Shown one piece after another: positions 16,372 to 24,482 of a DNA stretch of 47,647 bases. The position numbers and the translations under genes are program-made. The DNA comes from Bacteroidales bacterium (lineage in GTDB: Bacteria; Bacteroidota; Bacteroidia; Bacteroidales; JAEINX01): contig JAEINX010000017.1 in assembly GCA_016342645.1 (NCBI GenBank), forward strand, positions 1-47,647, given 5' to 3'. Below the pieces are notes generated by a model. That model saw only the letters and a program-made list of their open reading frames with translations. It searched no databases and was not told the origin of the DNA. How positions within the stretch are numbered: the stretch's first letter is position 1; each line of letters begins with the position of its first letter.

Positions 16372-18588
16372 TTACTTTGTCTTTTCGATTAATTGATCAA
16401 TTAGCTTTTGTTGTTCAATGATGTACAATGTTAATTCTTCGATTTTTTCCATCAAAAGCCTTTGTGTTTCTCCTATTTCCAAACCTGAATTGCTCATTTC
16501 TGAAGCTGACGGAATATTTGGTAAATGACCATTCTCATTAATAAATTCTTCCACTTCATCTAAAGGCATAAGTTTATAATCCTTTTTAAAAACATAATCG
16601 GGCCAATCTTCTTGCATGTCAACTCTAAGTTCCTCGCAAATTATTTTACCATCAACCGATAGTTTGTATCCGCTGGCAAAAGTGGTTCCAATTGCCACAT
16701 CTCCATTAATACTCAGGATATTTGAACTAAAATCTCCATAAATTAAGGGTGTGTCGGTTGAGGAATTAGAAATATAAAGTTTATTACTTCCTTCTTCATA
16801 CAAACCAGCCTCATGTCCAACAAAAATATTCCCTGAGCCTAAAGTATTAAAACCTGCGTGTCGTCCGATTGCTAAGTTATTACTACCTGTTTCATTGGAA
16901 TACAGACTCATTGAACCAAGGGCTATGTTATTGTCTCCGGAAATATTTGAAAATGCAGAAATATACCCGAGAGCTGTGTTATTATCACCCTCAGTATTAT
17001 CGTTTAAGGAGGAGCAACCAACGGCAGTATTTAAACTTCCTTCAATATTAGATTTCATTGATTCATATCCTAAGGCAATATTGCTTCGTCCAATTGTATT
17101 TGAATACATAGCTTTTGAACCCAGGGCAGTATTTCTTGTACCGTGGCTTTGCATGCTGGCGTTAAGTCCATTGTTAAAAAGGGCTGAATCACCGATTGCT
17201 ACCAAATTTGACCTGTCGGTATTTTTGTAAAGACTCCGAATACCAAGAGCCACATTTGAATTTCCTGTTTCGTTTGAATATAAGGCGGCATAACCAATTG
17301 CTGTATTTGCGTTTCCGCTTTCATTTTCAAACAATGAATAAGTTCCAAAAACTGCATTTCTTATACCGGAAATATTATGATTAAAGCTAAATTGCCCTGC
17401 ACTTGTATTATAATTACCACCATCATCATTAACTCCTGAACTGCTTCCAAGAAAAAGGCTGTAACCATCAGTTTTAGCGTCGTTTAAATCATCAATTTCC
17501 TGAACTCCAAGCGGAATATTTTCCCAGGAACCCAATCCATTTATATCAGATGTCATAACTTTTCCTGTTCCAGGATTTCCACCGGTAATTTTAATTTGTC
17601 CGGCAACTTCAAGTTTAGCTTCGGGAGTGATGGTTCCTATACCAACATTTCCGGAGTATGCATTTACTAATAGTTGAGGTGTGCCGGCAGTACTTCCAAC
17701 AGAAAAGCCTTTTGCATTTTCCGACCAAATATAGGCCGGTGTCATATCTTCCTCCTCATCACTAAGAAGCTTAATGTATGCATCTTCATATTGTGAAATA
17801 AGAGAAAGGTTTCCGTTACGCACATGTAGTTTTGAACTTGGATTAGATGTTCCAATCCCTACATTGCCTGAAACAGAACTGTAAATATTGTCACCTGAGA
17901 TTGTCCAGTCATTATCCGGCGTTGTACTTAAATCAGCCCATGAGGCAACTCCAAGGGCATTCGACATCATTACTCTTCCTGCGGCTTCATTACCATCAGT
18001 CATTCTGATTGAGCCATTAACATCAAGTTTGGCAGAAGGATTATGCCTGCCTATACCGATTTCTCCTGACAAATGCTCAATAACGATATCGAGGCGGCTA
18101 CCTGTTGATCCGCAAATTGAAGCCCAATTTGGCCCACTACTAAAAAACAAGGCATTACCATTATAACTATTATCGTGGATCTTTACAATGTTTTCCCAAT
18201 AACTTCCAACAACCTCAAAAGGCGTATTAGGAGAATTCGTTCCGATACCCACATTTCCCGAAACCGTACTATACATATTGTCACCTAAAACAACCCAATC
18301 GTTGTCTGCTCCTCCACCGGACATTTCAACCCAAGCGGCAATCATATTATTGTAATACCAGAAACTCTCTGTATCTATATCATAAACCAATAAACCACTT
18401 TGGGTCGTTCCAATTGCATTCCTTTCGGCGGTTGAAACCCGCGGTACAAGAAATCCTTTATCGGTACTTGAAAGGTCGAGAATTGCTGAAGGATCAGGAT
18501 CAGCACCTGTTTCATTTATTGCAACCTGCGAGAATGCTACACTTGCAAACATTATTATTAAAAATGCAAGTAAAATTGTTTTTTTCAT
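16372..18588 (-). CDS. Fibre-like surface protein with HLPNIPSA-type C-terminal tail
   Basis: 738 residues. Signal peptide, then the shared N-module (QVAINETGADPDPSAILDLS), a second shared region (SYWENIVKIHD), repeated GNVGIGTxxP segments, and about ten 17-residue YadA-head-like units (about 390-600). The C-terminus differs from both paralogues: DWPDYVFKKDYKLMPLDEVE, then ENGHLPNIPSASEM and a coiled coil (LLMEKIEELTLYIIEQQKLI). This tail is widespread at the ends of fibre-like proteins in Bacteroidota and probably trimerises or anchors. It follows the 79-codon small ORF by 10 bp and precedes the propeller gene by 1 bp. No T9SS tail is visible. Confidence 0.88.
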   Translation of the reverse strand: MKKTILLAFLIIMFASVAFSQVAINETGADPDPSAILDLSSTDKGFLVPRVSTAERNAIGTTQSGLLVYDIDTESFWYYNNMIAAWVEMSGGGADNDWVVLGDNMYSTVSGNVGIGTNSPNTPFEVVGSYWENIVKIHDNSYNGNALFFSSGPNWASICGSTGSRLDIVIEHLSGEIGIGRHNPSAKLDVNGSIRMTDGNEAAGRVMMSNALGVASWADLSTTPDNDWTISGDNIYSSVSGNVGIGTSNPSSKLHVRNGNLSLISQYEDAYIKLLSDEEEDMTPAYIWSENAKGFSVGSTAGTPQLLVNAYSGNVGIGTITPEAKLEVAGQIKITGGNPGTGKVMTSDINGLGSWENIPLGVQEIDDLNDAKTDGYSLFLGSSSGVNDDGGNYNTSAGQFSFNHNISGIRNAVFGTYSLFENESGNANTAIGYAALYSNETGNSNVALGIRSLYKNTDRSNLVAIGDSALFNNGLNASMQSHGTRNTALGSKAMYSNTIGRSNIALGYESMKSNIEGSLNTAVGCSSLNDNTEGDNNTALGYISAFSNISGDNNIALGSMSLYSNETGSNNLAIGRHAGFNTLGSGNIFVGHEAGLYEEGSNKLYISNSSTDTPLIYGDFSSNILSINGDVAIGTTFASGYKLSVDGKIICEELRVDMQEDWPDYVFKKDYKLMPLDEVEEFINENGHLPNIPSASEMSNSGLEIGETQRLLMEKIEELTLYIIEQQKLIDQLIEKTK
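16805..17410 (-). repeat. 51-bp-period tandem repeat in the first fibre gene
   Basis: About ten units of 17 codons of the N-x-A-x-G-x-x-x-L-x-x-N-x-x-G type (NTAIGYAALYSNETG, NTALGSKAMYSNTIG, NTAVGCSSLNDNTEG). One longer unit (AIGDSALFNNG...) occupies the same place as in the 915-residue paralogue. Confidence 0.75.
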
Positions 18589-18598
18589 TTTCGTTATT

Positions 18599-18838
18599 TT
18601 AATTAATATTTATAAATTTTGTTATCTGTTGATTATCTATTTTTATATCCAACTTGTATTTTCCTCTTTTAGCTTTTGTATTAAAACTAGTGGAATTTGT
18701 ATTTTTGATTTCTTTTTTAACTATACTATTAATGCTTCCATTCATGCTACAAACCTCAATTTGTCCGGTTTTCACTATTTGAGTAAAAACTATGAAAACT
18801 GTTTTTTCAATTACATTTACAATACACTGATTCATCAT
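18599..18838 (-). CDS. Small beta-sandwich ORF at the head of the surface operon
   Basis: 79 codons (ATG-ATG start; the first is used). The sequence IEVCSMNGSI, then KRGKYKLDIKIDNQQITKFI, has the strand pattern of a T9SS type A tail or a DUF3244-like sandwich, but a signal peptide, the YPNP motif and the body of a cargo protein are missing. Two readings are possible: the remnant of a lost T9SS cargo gene, or a small stand-alone protein. A promoter box TATGTTTG (18854-18861) lies about 10-15 nt upstream of the ATG, and the stop is 10 bp before the next gene, which favours a translated leader cistron. Confidence is moderate to low because it is short and has no clear family match. Confidence 0.45.
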   Translation of the reverse strand: MMNQCIVNVIEKTVFIVFTQIVKTGQIEVCSMNGSINSIVKKEIKNTNSTSFNTKAKRGKYKLDIKIDNQQITKFININ

Positions 18839-18853
18839 TTATTATTTTTTTGG

Positions 18854-18884
18854 CAAACATATAGTGAGATTATTGGCTAACAAT
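18854..18884 (-). promoter_or_regulatory. Candidate promoter of the surface-protein operon
   Basis: On the minus strand, TATGTTTG (18854-18861) fits the Bacteroidota -7 consensus TAnnTTTG. ATTG (18881-18884) lies 19 nt upstream as a -33 element. The leader to the small ORF at 18838 would be about 10-15 nt. No other good box was found between the genes of the operon. Confidence 0.5.
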
Positions 18885-18899
18885 AAAAAACAGGTAGGT

Positions 18900-18950
18900 A
18901 AATGGTATGCATACCTCAAAATTTAAGTATGCAAATGGTAGGCATTTGCA
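18900..18950. promoter_or_regulatory. Direct repeat and palindromes in the divergent control region
   Basis: AAATGGTATGCAT (18900-18912) recurs as AAATGGTAGGCAT (18933-18945), 12 of 13 bases the same and exactly 33 bp apart, about three helical turns. The first copy overlaps a perfect 12-bp palindrome GGTATGCATACC (18904-18915). The second lies within the inverted repeat TGCAAATG-gtagg-CATTTGCA (18930-18950). The block sits just upstream of the minus-strand promoter and 38 bp before the plus-strand -7 box, so a regulator bound here could act on both. Confidence 0.55.
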
Positions 18951-18987
18951 GTTTTTTTTCTATTAATTATCAGATTATCAATTTTGT

Positions 18988-19009
18988 TATATTTGCAATT
19001 TTAAAATTG
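18988..19009 (+). promoter_or_regulatory. Promoter of the first TPR-HTH gene with a palindrome at its start point
   Basis: TATATTTG (18988-18995) matches the TAnnTTTG box; no clear -33 TTTG was seen. It is followed at once by the perfect 14-bp palindrome CAATTTTAAAATTG (18996-19009), which covers the expected transcription start and could be an operator. The leader to the ATG at 19020 is about 15-18 nt. Confidence 0.5.
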
Positions 19010-19019
19010 ATATTTTGTT

Positions 19020-20711
19020 ATGCTCAGATCAATATTTTTTACTATAAACATACTTTTATTTGTTACATTAAGCTTTTCAGAAGAAATAGAAGAAAATCAG
19101 GTTGACTCATTATTAAGAGGTAAAGCTTTCATGGAGCAGGAAAAAACTCTGGATTCCCTGATTAGCAGATATAATTTTTCGAATCCAAGTATTGGTTTAA
19201 AACTATCCAGGCGATATAATGATCTAATAAAGAGCTCAGAAAAAATGTATTATCATGGGAAAAGTAAATATAATCTTGGTTTGGCTTATGAAATGATGGG
19301 AGAATTTAAAAAAGCACTGGAATATCTTTTTGAAGCAAAAAAAATATTTACAGGCACAAAATACACCAAAAACCTGGCTCTTGTTTACAATGAAATTGGT
19401 ATGGTATATTTAAATCAACCTAATAAGAAATTACTTGAAAAATCTCTTGATTACTTCTTTATGTTTCTGAAATTTTCACAAAAAATGGATGATCCTATGG
19501 AAATTGCAGGAGCTTATTCCAATATCGGATTAACCTATAATAGAATGAATATGTTGGATTCCGCATTGTTTTATCATGAAAAATCATTAGAGATCAGGCT
19601 CGAATTAAATGACAAAAGGTGTATTGGAATATCATATGCAAACTTAGGTGAAATTAATCAACAAAACGGAAATTACAATAAAGCCCTGTCTTATCTGCAA
19701 AAAACGCAATCAAATTACGAAACAATTAACTATCGCTGGGGAATGTATGAAGCCTATATCGATATTGCCAACATCTTTCTCAAACTAAATCAATTTGATT
19801 CTTCTAAACTATATAGTTTTAAAGCATTGGATGTTAGCAGAGAACTGAATAGCAAATTTGCTATACAAACTACTTGTTCCTTATTGGGAGAGTATTACAA
19901 AGCCGTTCATGATTTTGAAAATGCTGTAAAATATATTGGATTATCAAATCTTTATACTGATTCAATCAATTCGGAAAGCACAAGAAACAAAATGGTTCAA
20001 ATGCAAACCATTTATGAAGTAGATAAAAAAAATCAGGAAATTGAGTTACTAGAAGAGAAAAATAATTCGAAACAACGGTGGGTGGTTACTATCATAATTT
20101 CAGGCTTTTGTATTATACTCATTTTTGTTTATGCACTAATAATTAACAGATCCAAACGAAAAAAGGAAATTTTGCTTTTTAAAACAGAAAAGAAACTTAG
20201 CAAAAAAAATGAAGATTTGATCAAAAGCAAGCTTGAACAAAGTGAACTCAAAGAACAAGAACTCAATAACGAAATTAAATATAAATCAAAACAATTAAGT
20301 ACTCATGCCCTCCACATGATACAGAAAAACACAATTCTTCAGGAAATTCAAAATGAAGTCAAAGACCTTTCAAAGAAAGCAAATGCTAACGAAAAACCAC
20401 GATACAAAAGAATTAGCCACCAAATTAATCAAAGTTTAAGAGCTGATAATGACTGGGATGTTTTCAGACTATATTTTGAAGATGTCAACAAGAATTTCTT
20501 TAGCTATTTAAAAAGTATCAATTCTGATCTCACAACTAATGACTTAAGATTATGTGCATTAGTAAAATTAAATATGAATAGTAAAGAAATGGCTTCGGTC
20601 TTGAATATTGCTCCCAACAGTATTAAAAGTGCAAGATACCGTCTAAAGAAAAAACTTGATCTGGACATTGAAGCTGATCTTGAAGAATTTATTAGAAAAA
20701 TTGAAAAATAA
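19020..20711 (+). CDS. TPR - membrane - helix-turn-helix regulator (first copy)
   Basis: 563 residues. Signal peptide or anchor (about 1-20), then TPR repeats (about 60-310; ALEYLFEAKKIF, GAYSNIGLTYNRMNMLDSAL, GISYANLGEINQQNGNYNKA). One membrane helix follows (VTIIISGFCIILIFVYALII, about 353-372), then a charged coiled coil (375-430), a conserved stretch (STHALHMIQKNTILQEI), and a C-terminal LuxR-like helix-turn-helix (about 500-563; MNSKEMASVLNIAPNSIKSA). The layout suggests sensing outside the membrane and DNA binding inside, as in many Bacteroidota TPR/HTH proteins. It is divergent from the surface operon and close to its repeat-bearing control region, so it is a natural candidate regulator. 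The effector is unknown. The ATG at 19020 fits the promoter. Confidence 0.9.
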   Translation: MLRSIFFTINILLFVTLSFSEEIEENQVDSLLRGKAFMEQEKTLDSLISRYNFSNPSIGLKLSRRYNDLIKSSEKMYYHGKSKYNLGLAYEMMGEFKKALEYLFEAKKIFTGTKYTKNLALVYNEIGMVYLNQPNKKLLEKSLDYFFMFLKFSQKMDDPMEIAGAYSNIGLTYNRMNMLDSALFYHEKSLEIRLELNDKRCIGISYANLGEINQQNGNYNKALSYLQKTQSNYETINYRWGMYEAYIDIANIFLKLNQFDSSKLYSFKALDVSRELNSKFAIQTTCSLLGEYYKAVHDFENAVKYIGLSNLYTDSINSESTRNKMVQMQTIYEVDKKNQEIELLEEKNNSKQRWVVTIIISGFCIILIFVYALIINRSKRKKEILLFKTEKKLSKKNEDLIKSKLEQSELKEQELNNEIKYKSKQLSTHALHMIQKNTILQEIQNEVKDLSKKANANEKPRYKRISHQINQSLRADNDWDVFRLYFEDVNKNFFSYLKSINSDLTTNDLRLCALVKLNMNSKEMASVLNIAPNSIKSARYRLKKKLDLDIEADLEEFIRKIEK

Positions 20712-20843
20712 GATAAATGAATACGCCAGTGATTCAGCTTATTTCAATGTTAAGAAATTCATTTCAGTTAATATTTATACATTACAAAATAATTTATTAA
20801 TGCAATAAAGAATATTTTTTCAATTAAAATAATAATGGTTTTG

Positions 20844-20851
20844 TATATTTG
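20844..20851 (+). promoter_or_regulatory. -7 box of the second TPR-HTH gene
   Basis: TATATTTG fits TAnnTTTG perfectly. It overlaps an upstream in-frame TTG (20849), which therefore cannot be the start of translation. The ATG at 20870 lies about 12 nt after the likely transcription start. Confidence 0.5.
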
Positions 20852-20869
20852 ACAAAATTAATATGCCTT

Positions 20870-22849
20870 ATGAACCGAATTTTCGTACATTTATCTCAGA
20901 AAGTTTTTTTAATTCTTTTTGTTTTACTTGCAATAACATTATTTTCCTATTCAAATAAATCAGATAGCCTTAAATTAGTTTTGGAAAATCAGCAAGGAGA
21001 TGAAAGAATTTCAACTTTGATGCAATTAAGCAGGGAATTAAAAGCTCAGCCGGAAGAAAGCCTGAAGTTTGCTAAAGAAGCATATTCTCTTTCAGACAAG
21101 AACAATTATGAAGAAATTGCAGATATTAGTTACGTAATTGCCGACAAATATACTAAAATCAATATATTAGATTCAGCAGATAAGTATTATGGCGTTTCTT
21201 TATCAGCATATAAAATCCTTAAGGACACCTTAAATATAATGAGGCTTTCAACAATAAAAGGTTATTACCTTCAAAGAATGGGACTTAATAAAGAATCGGG
21301 CATACTCTTTAAAAACGGCATTGATTTATTTGGGCCATATTGGGAAACGCATGAAGGGGAAGCTCAAATAAGTAAAAAACATCTTGCCACAATGATGACA
21401 AATTATGGAATTTCATTATTCAATATTGGAAAATTTGATTCTTCCGTTTATTATCATACTGAGTCTTATAAAATTAAAGTTGAAATAGAGACATCACCAA
21501 AAAATATTGCAAAGGAAATGGTAAACATTGGCAATGTATATTCGGCAATGGATAAAAACATTGAAGCTATTAAATATTTTAACGAAGCTAATGAAAGTTT
21601 TATAGCTTTAGATGACAATTACAACATTGGCAAGTGCTATAATAATATTGGATTAGCGTATAAAAGAATGGGTGATACAATAAAAGCAATTTCTAATTAC
21701 GAAGAATCACTTAATATTAGAAGAAAAACAAAAAACAAGAATGGAATAGCAACAAATTTAGCAAACCTTAGTAGCTTGTATTTCGGGATTGGTGAAACGA
21801 AAAAAGCCGAAAATGCATTGTTAGAATCATTGGAGTTAAGCAAAGAAATCAATAATAAACAACTTATTTCCTTAAGCATACATAATCTTGCAAACATTTA
21901 TTTTAAAACTAAACTTTATAAAAAAGCCCTTGAGTATGCCCATGAAGCAAACGAAATAATTCTTGAGACTAATGAAATGACTTTATTGGAAAAAAACTAT
22001 AGTTTACAATCAAAGATTTATGAAGCACTAGGTAATTATAAACTATCGTTAGAATTCCTTAAACTAAATACTGAAGTGCACGATAGCTTATTTAACGCCG
22101 ACAATACTCAGCGATTCAATGAATTGCAAACTGAATTTGAGACTGCACAAAAGGAAAAAGAAATTGAATTATTGAAAAAAGAACAAGAAAATCAAAAACT
22201 CGAATATAAAATACTTAAAAACAGACAGCACACCTATTTTATTGTGATAGTACTTATTATAATTTTATTTGCTATTATTATTTTCGCTATTATTCTAAAA
22301 AGGAAAAAAGACCGACAAATACTGAAACAAAAGGAATTGTTCCATAAGAAAGAAAAAGAGCTTGCCGAAGCAGAACTTGAAAAGAGTAAACTAAAAGAAA
22401 AAGAACTGGAACAATCTGTACAGTATAAATCAAAACAACTAAGCACGCATGCCTTGCATATGATGCAAAAAAACACTATCCTTCAGGAGATTCAAGGCGA
22501 AATTTCGGATTTAAGAAAAAAAGCAGACATAAACGAAAAACCGCGTTACAAACAAATAAATCAACAAATAAACCAAAGTTTACGATCTGATAATGACTGG
22601 GATGTTTTCAAGCTTTATTTTGAAGAAATAAATAAAAATTTCTATGAAAAACTGAAAGAAATAAATCCCGAACTCACAACCAACGACCATAGGCTTTGTG
22701 CACTTATAAAACTTAATATGAACAGCAAAGAAATGGCTTCGGTATTGAACATTTCCCCTAATAGTATTAAAAGCGCCCGCTATCGTCTAAAGAAAAAACT
22801 TGGACTTGAAATGGAAGCTGATCTTGAGGAATTTATCAGGCAAATATAA
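20870..22849 (+). CDS. TPR - membrane - helix-turn-helix regulator (second copy)
   Basis: 659 residues from the ATG at 20870 (MNRIFVHLSQKVFLILFVLL). An in-frame TTG 21 bp earlier is rejected because it lies in the promoter. Signal sequence, TPR array (about 60-420; GKCYNNIGLAYKRMGDTIKA, GIATNLANLSSLYFGIGETK), membrane helix (FIVIVLIIILFAIIIFAIIL, about 457-476), coiled coil, then the same conserved C-terminus as the gene at 19020. From STHALHM onwards the two proteins differ at few positions, and the recognition region (MASVLNI-A/S-PNSIKSARY) has one change. The sensing halves have diverged much more. The two may read the same DNA site with different inputs. It has its own promoter and ends 65 bp before the convergent gdhA. 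Confidence 0.9.
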   Translation: MNRIFVHLSQKVFLILFVLLAITLFSYSNKSDSLKLVLENQQGDERISTLMQLSRELKAQPEESLKFAKEAYSLSDKNNYEEIADISYVIADKYTKINILDSADKYYGVSLSAYKILKDTLNIMRLSTIKGYYLQRMGLNKESGILFKNGIDLFGPYWETHEGEAQISKKHLATMMTNYGISLFNIGKFDSSVYYHTESYKIKVEIETSPKNIAKEMVNIGNVYSAMDKNIEAIKYFNEANESFIALDDNYNIGKCYNNIGLAYKRMGDTIKAISNYEESLNIRRKTKNKNGIATNLANLSSLYFGIGETKKAENALLESLELSKEINNKQLISLSIHNLANIYFKTKLYKKALEYAHEANEIILETNEMTLLEKNYSLQSKIYEALGNYKLSLEFLKLNTEVHDSLFNADNTQRFNELQTEFETAQKEKEIELLKKEQENQKLEYKILKNRQHTYFIVIVLIIILFAIIIFAIILKRKKDRQILKQKELFHKKEKELAEAELEKSKLKEKELEQSVQYKSKQLSTHALHMMQKNTILQEIQGEISDLRKKADINEKPRYKQINQQINQSLRSDNDWDVFKLYFEEINKNFYEKLKEINPELTTNDHRLCALIKLNMNSKEMASVLNISPNSIKSARYRLKKKLGLEMEADLEEFIRQI

Positions 22850-22862
22850 TATTTATAAAATA

Positions 22863-22892
22863 AAAAAGCCCTGCAAGCATAACTTACAGGGC
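22863..22892 (-). terminator. Terminator of gdhA
   Basis: Hairpin GCCCTG...CAGGGC (22868-22873 with 22887-22892, plus AAG/CTT inside) between convergent genes. On the minus strand it is followed by a run of T (complement of aaaaaa at 22862-22867), so it should end gdhA transcription. On the plus strand the downstream sequence is only A/T-rich. Confidence 0.7.
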
Positions 22893-22914
22893 ATAAATTA
22901 ATTATTTAATTAAT

Positions 22915-24270
22915 TTAAACTATCCCTTGAGCAAGCATTGCATCTGCAATTTTGACAAAACCGCCAATATTTGCTCCTTTAACATAGTCGATATATTTAT
23001 CATCAACAGTACCATATTTCACACAAGTTCCATGTATATCTTTCATAATGTTTTGTAATCTTCCATCAACTTCTTCTCTTGTCCAAGAAAGTCTCAATGA
23101 ATTTTGCGACATTTCAAGACCTGAAACTGCAACACCACCGGCATTTGCAGCTTTACCGGGTCCGTAAAGAATCTTAGCTTTTTGATAAACTTCAACTGCT
23201 TCGGGAGTTGATGGCATATTGGCACCTTCTGAAATACAGAAACATCCATTTGCAACTAACATTTTAGCTTCATCTTCGTTGATTTCGTTTTGTGTTGCAT
23301 TTGGCATAGCAACATCACATTTAACACCCCATGGCCTAATACCTTCGTGGTATTCGCATCTGTATTTTTCGGCATATTCTTTAATTCTGCCTCTTTTTAC
23401 ATTTTTAAGATGCATAATATAAGCTAATTTCTCTTTACTAATTCCTTCAGGATCATAAATGAATCCTGATGAATCAGATAAGGTAACAACTTTTCCCCCT
23501 AATTCGGTAACTTTCTCACAAGCATATTGAGCAACATTTCCCGAACCGGAAATTGCAACAACTTTTCCTTCTAATGAATCACCTCTTGTTTTTAACATTT
23601 CGGCAGCAAAATAAGTAGCTCCATAACCGGTAGCTTCCGGCCTGATGCGGCTTCCACCCCATTCGCGGCCTTTTCCGGTCAAAACACCTGTAAACTCATT
23701 TCTAATTCTTTTATATTGTCCGAATAAAAAACCTATTTCACGTCCGCCAACACCGATATCACCTGCAGGTACATCAGTATTTGGGCCAATATGTTTACAT
23801 AATTCTGTCATAAAACTTTGACAAAATTTCATAACTTCATTGTCTGATTTTCCCTTAGGATCAAAATCAGATCCACCTTTACCTCCACCCATTGGAAGTG
23901 TTGTCAAACTGTTTTTATAAACTTGTTCGTAAGCTAAGAATTTCAGAATTCCAAGATTTACGGTTGGATGAAAACGTAATCCACCTTTGTAAGGCCCTAT
24001 TGCACTGTTCATTTCAATTCTGTAACCTTTGTTAATTTGAATTTCTCCTTTATCGTCAACCCAAGGAACTCGAAATAGAATAACTCTTTCAGGTTCTGCA
24101 ATTCTTTCCAAAATTTTTGCCTCTTTATATTGAGGATTTTCTTCAATAAATGGAACTAAGGTTTCAACAACTTCTCTAACAGCTTGGTGGAATTCTGTCT
24201 CACCTGCATTTTTTGCAATAATTTTAGCCATAAAATCATTGACTAATTGGTCATAAACATTGTTTGTCAT
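22915..24270 (-). CDS. gdhA: Glutamate dehydrogenase, NADP-type
   Basis: 451 residues, the usual length for hexameric bacterial GDH. It interconverts 2-oxoglutarate plus ammonia and glutamate in the cytoplasm. The glutamate/substrate part has GGLRFHPTVNLGILKFLAYE (about 90-110) and the catalytic-lysine loop LPMGGGKGGSDFDPKGKSD (about 124-142). The cofactor domain has VAISGSGNVAQYACEK (about 238-253, GxGNVA) and the conserved SEGANMPST. VPAGDIGVGGREIG is also typical of this family. NADP preference is inferred from family resemblance, not from a diagnostic residue. It is a single-gene unit with its own terminator; nothing around it suggests a nitrogen operon. Confidence 0.96.
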   Translation of the reverse strand: MTNNVYDQLVNDFMAKIIAKNAGETEFHQAVREVVETLVPFIEENPQYKEAKILERIAEPERVILFRVPWVDDKGEIQINKGYRIEMNSAIGPYKGGLRFHPTVNLGILKFLAYEQVYKNSLTTLPMGGGKGGSDFDPKGKSDNEVMKFCQSFMTELCKHIGPNTDVPAGDIGVGGREIGFLFGQYKRIRNEFTGVLTGKGREWGGSRIRPEATGYGATYFAAEMLKTRGDSLEGKVVAISGSGNVAQYACEKVTELGGKVVTLSDSSGFIYDPEGISKEKLAYIMHLKNVKRGRIKEYAEKYRCEYHEGIRPWGVKCDVAMPNATQNEINEDEAKMLVANGCFCISEGANMPSTPEAVEVYQKAKILYGPGKAANAGGVAVSGLEMSQNSLRLSWTREEVDGRLQNIMKDIHGTCVKYGTVDDKYIDYVKGANIGGFVKIADAMLAQGIV

Positions 24271-24400
24271 AATTTTCTTTGCCTTTGTATTTTAGATTAT
24301 TAATAATTTAATTTTTTAGCAATATTAGAAAATATTTTTCAAATACAAGAAAAAATATTTTTTTCGATTAATTGTTTATCCTTTATCACATAATATCGTT

Positions 24401-24408
24401 TAATTTTG
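24401..24408 (+). promoter_or_regulatory. -7 box before the PEP/pyruvate-binding protein
   Basis: TAATTTTG fits TAnnTTTG; a -33 element is not obvious. The leader to the ATG at 24483 would be about 68 nt. Confidence 0.4.
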
Positions 24409-24482
24409 TAAAATAGAAAAATATAATATTTAATTTTTATTGTTTTATATAGTGTTATAAATCAACATACAAATAAGTGGTT

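Noticed and set aside
16869-17384. Plus-strand frames of 60-111 codons opposite the 738-residue fibre gene
   Set aside because: They mirror the 17-codon repeats on the other strand and show compositional bias only.
18629-19105. Plus-strand frames of 83 and 67 codons across the divergent region
   Set aside because: They run over the promoter, operators and the start of the TPR-HTH gene in another frame, with no protein family signal.
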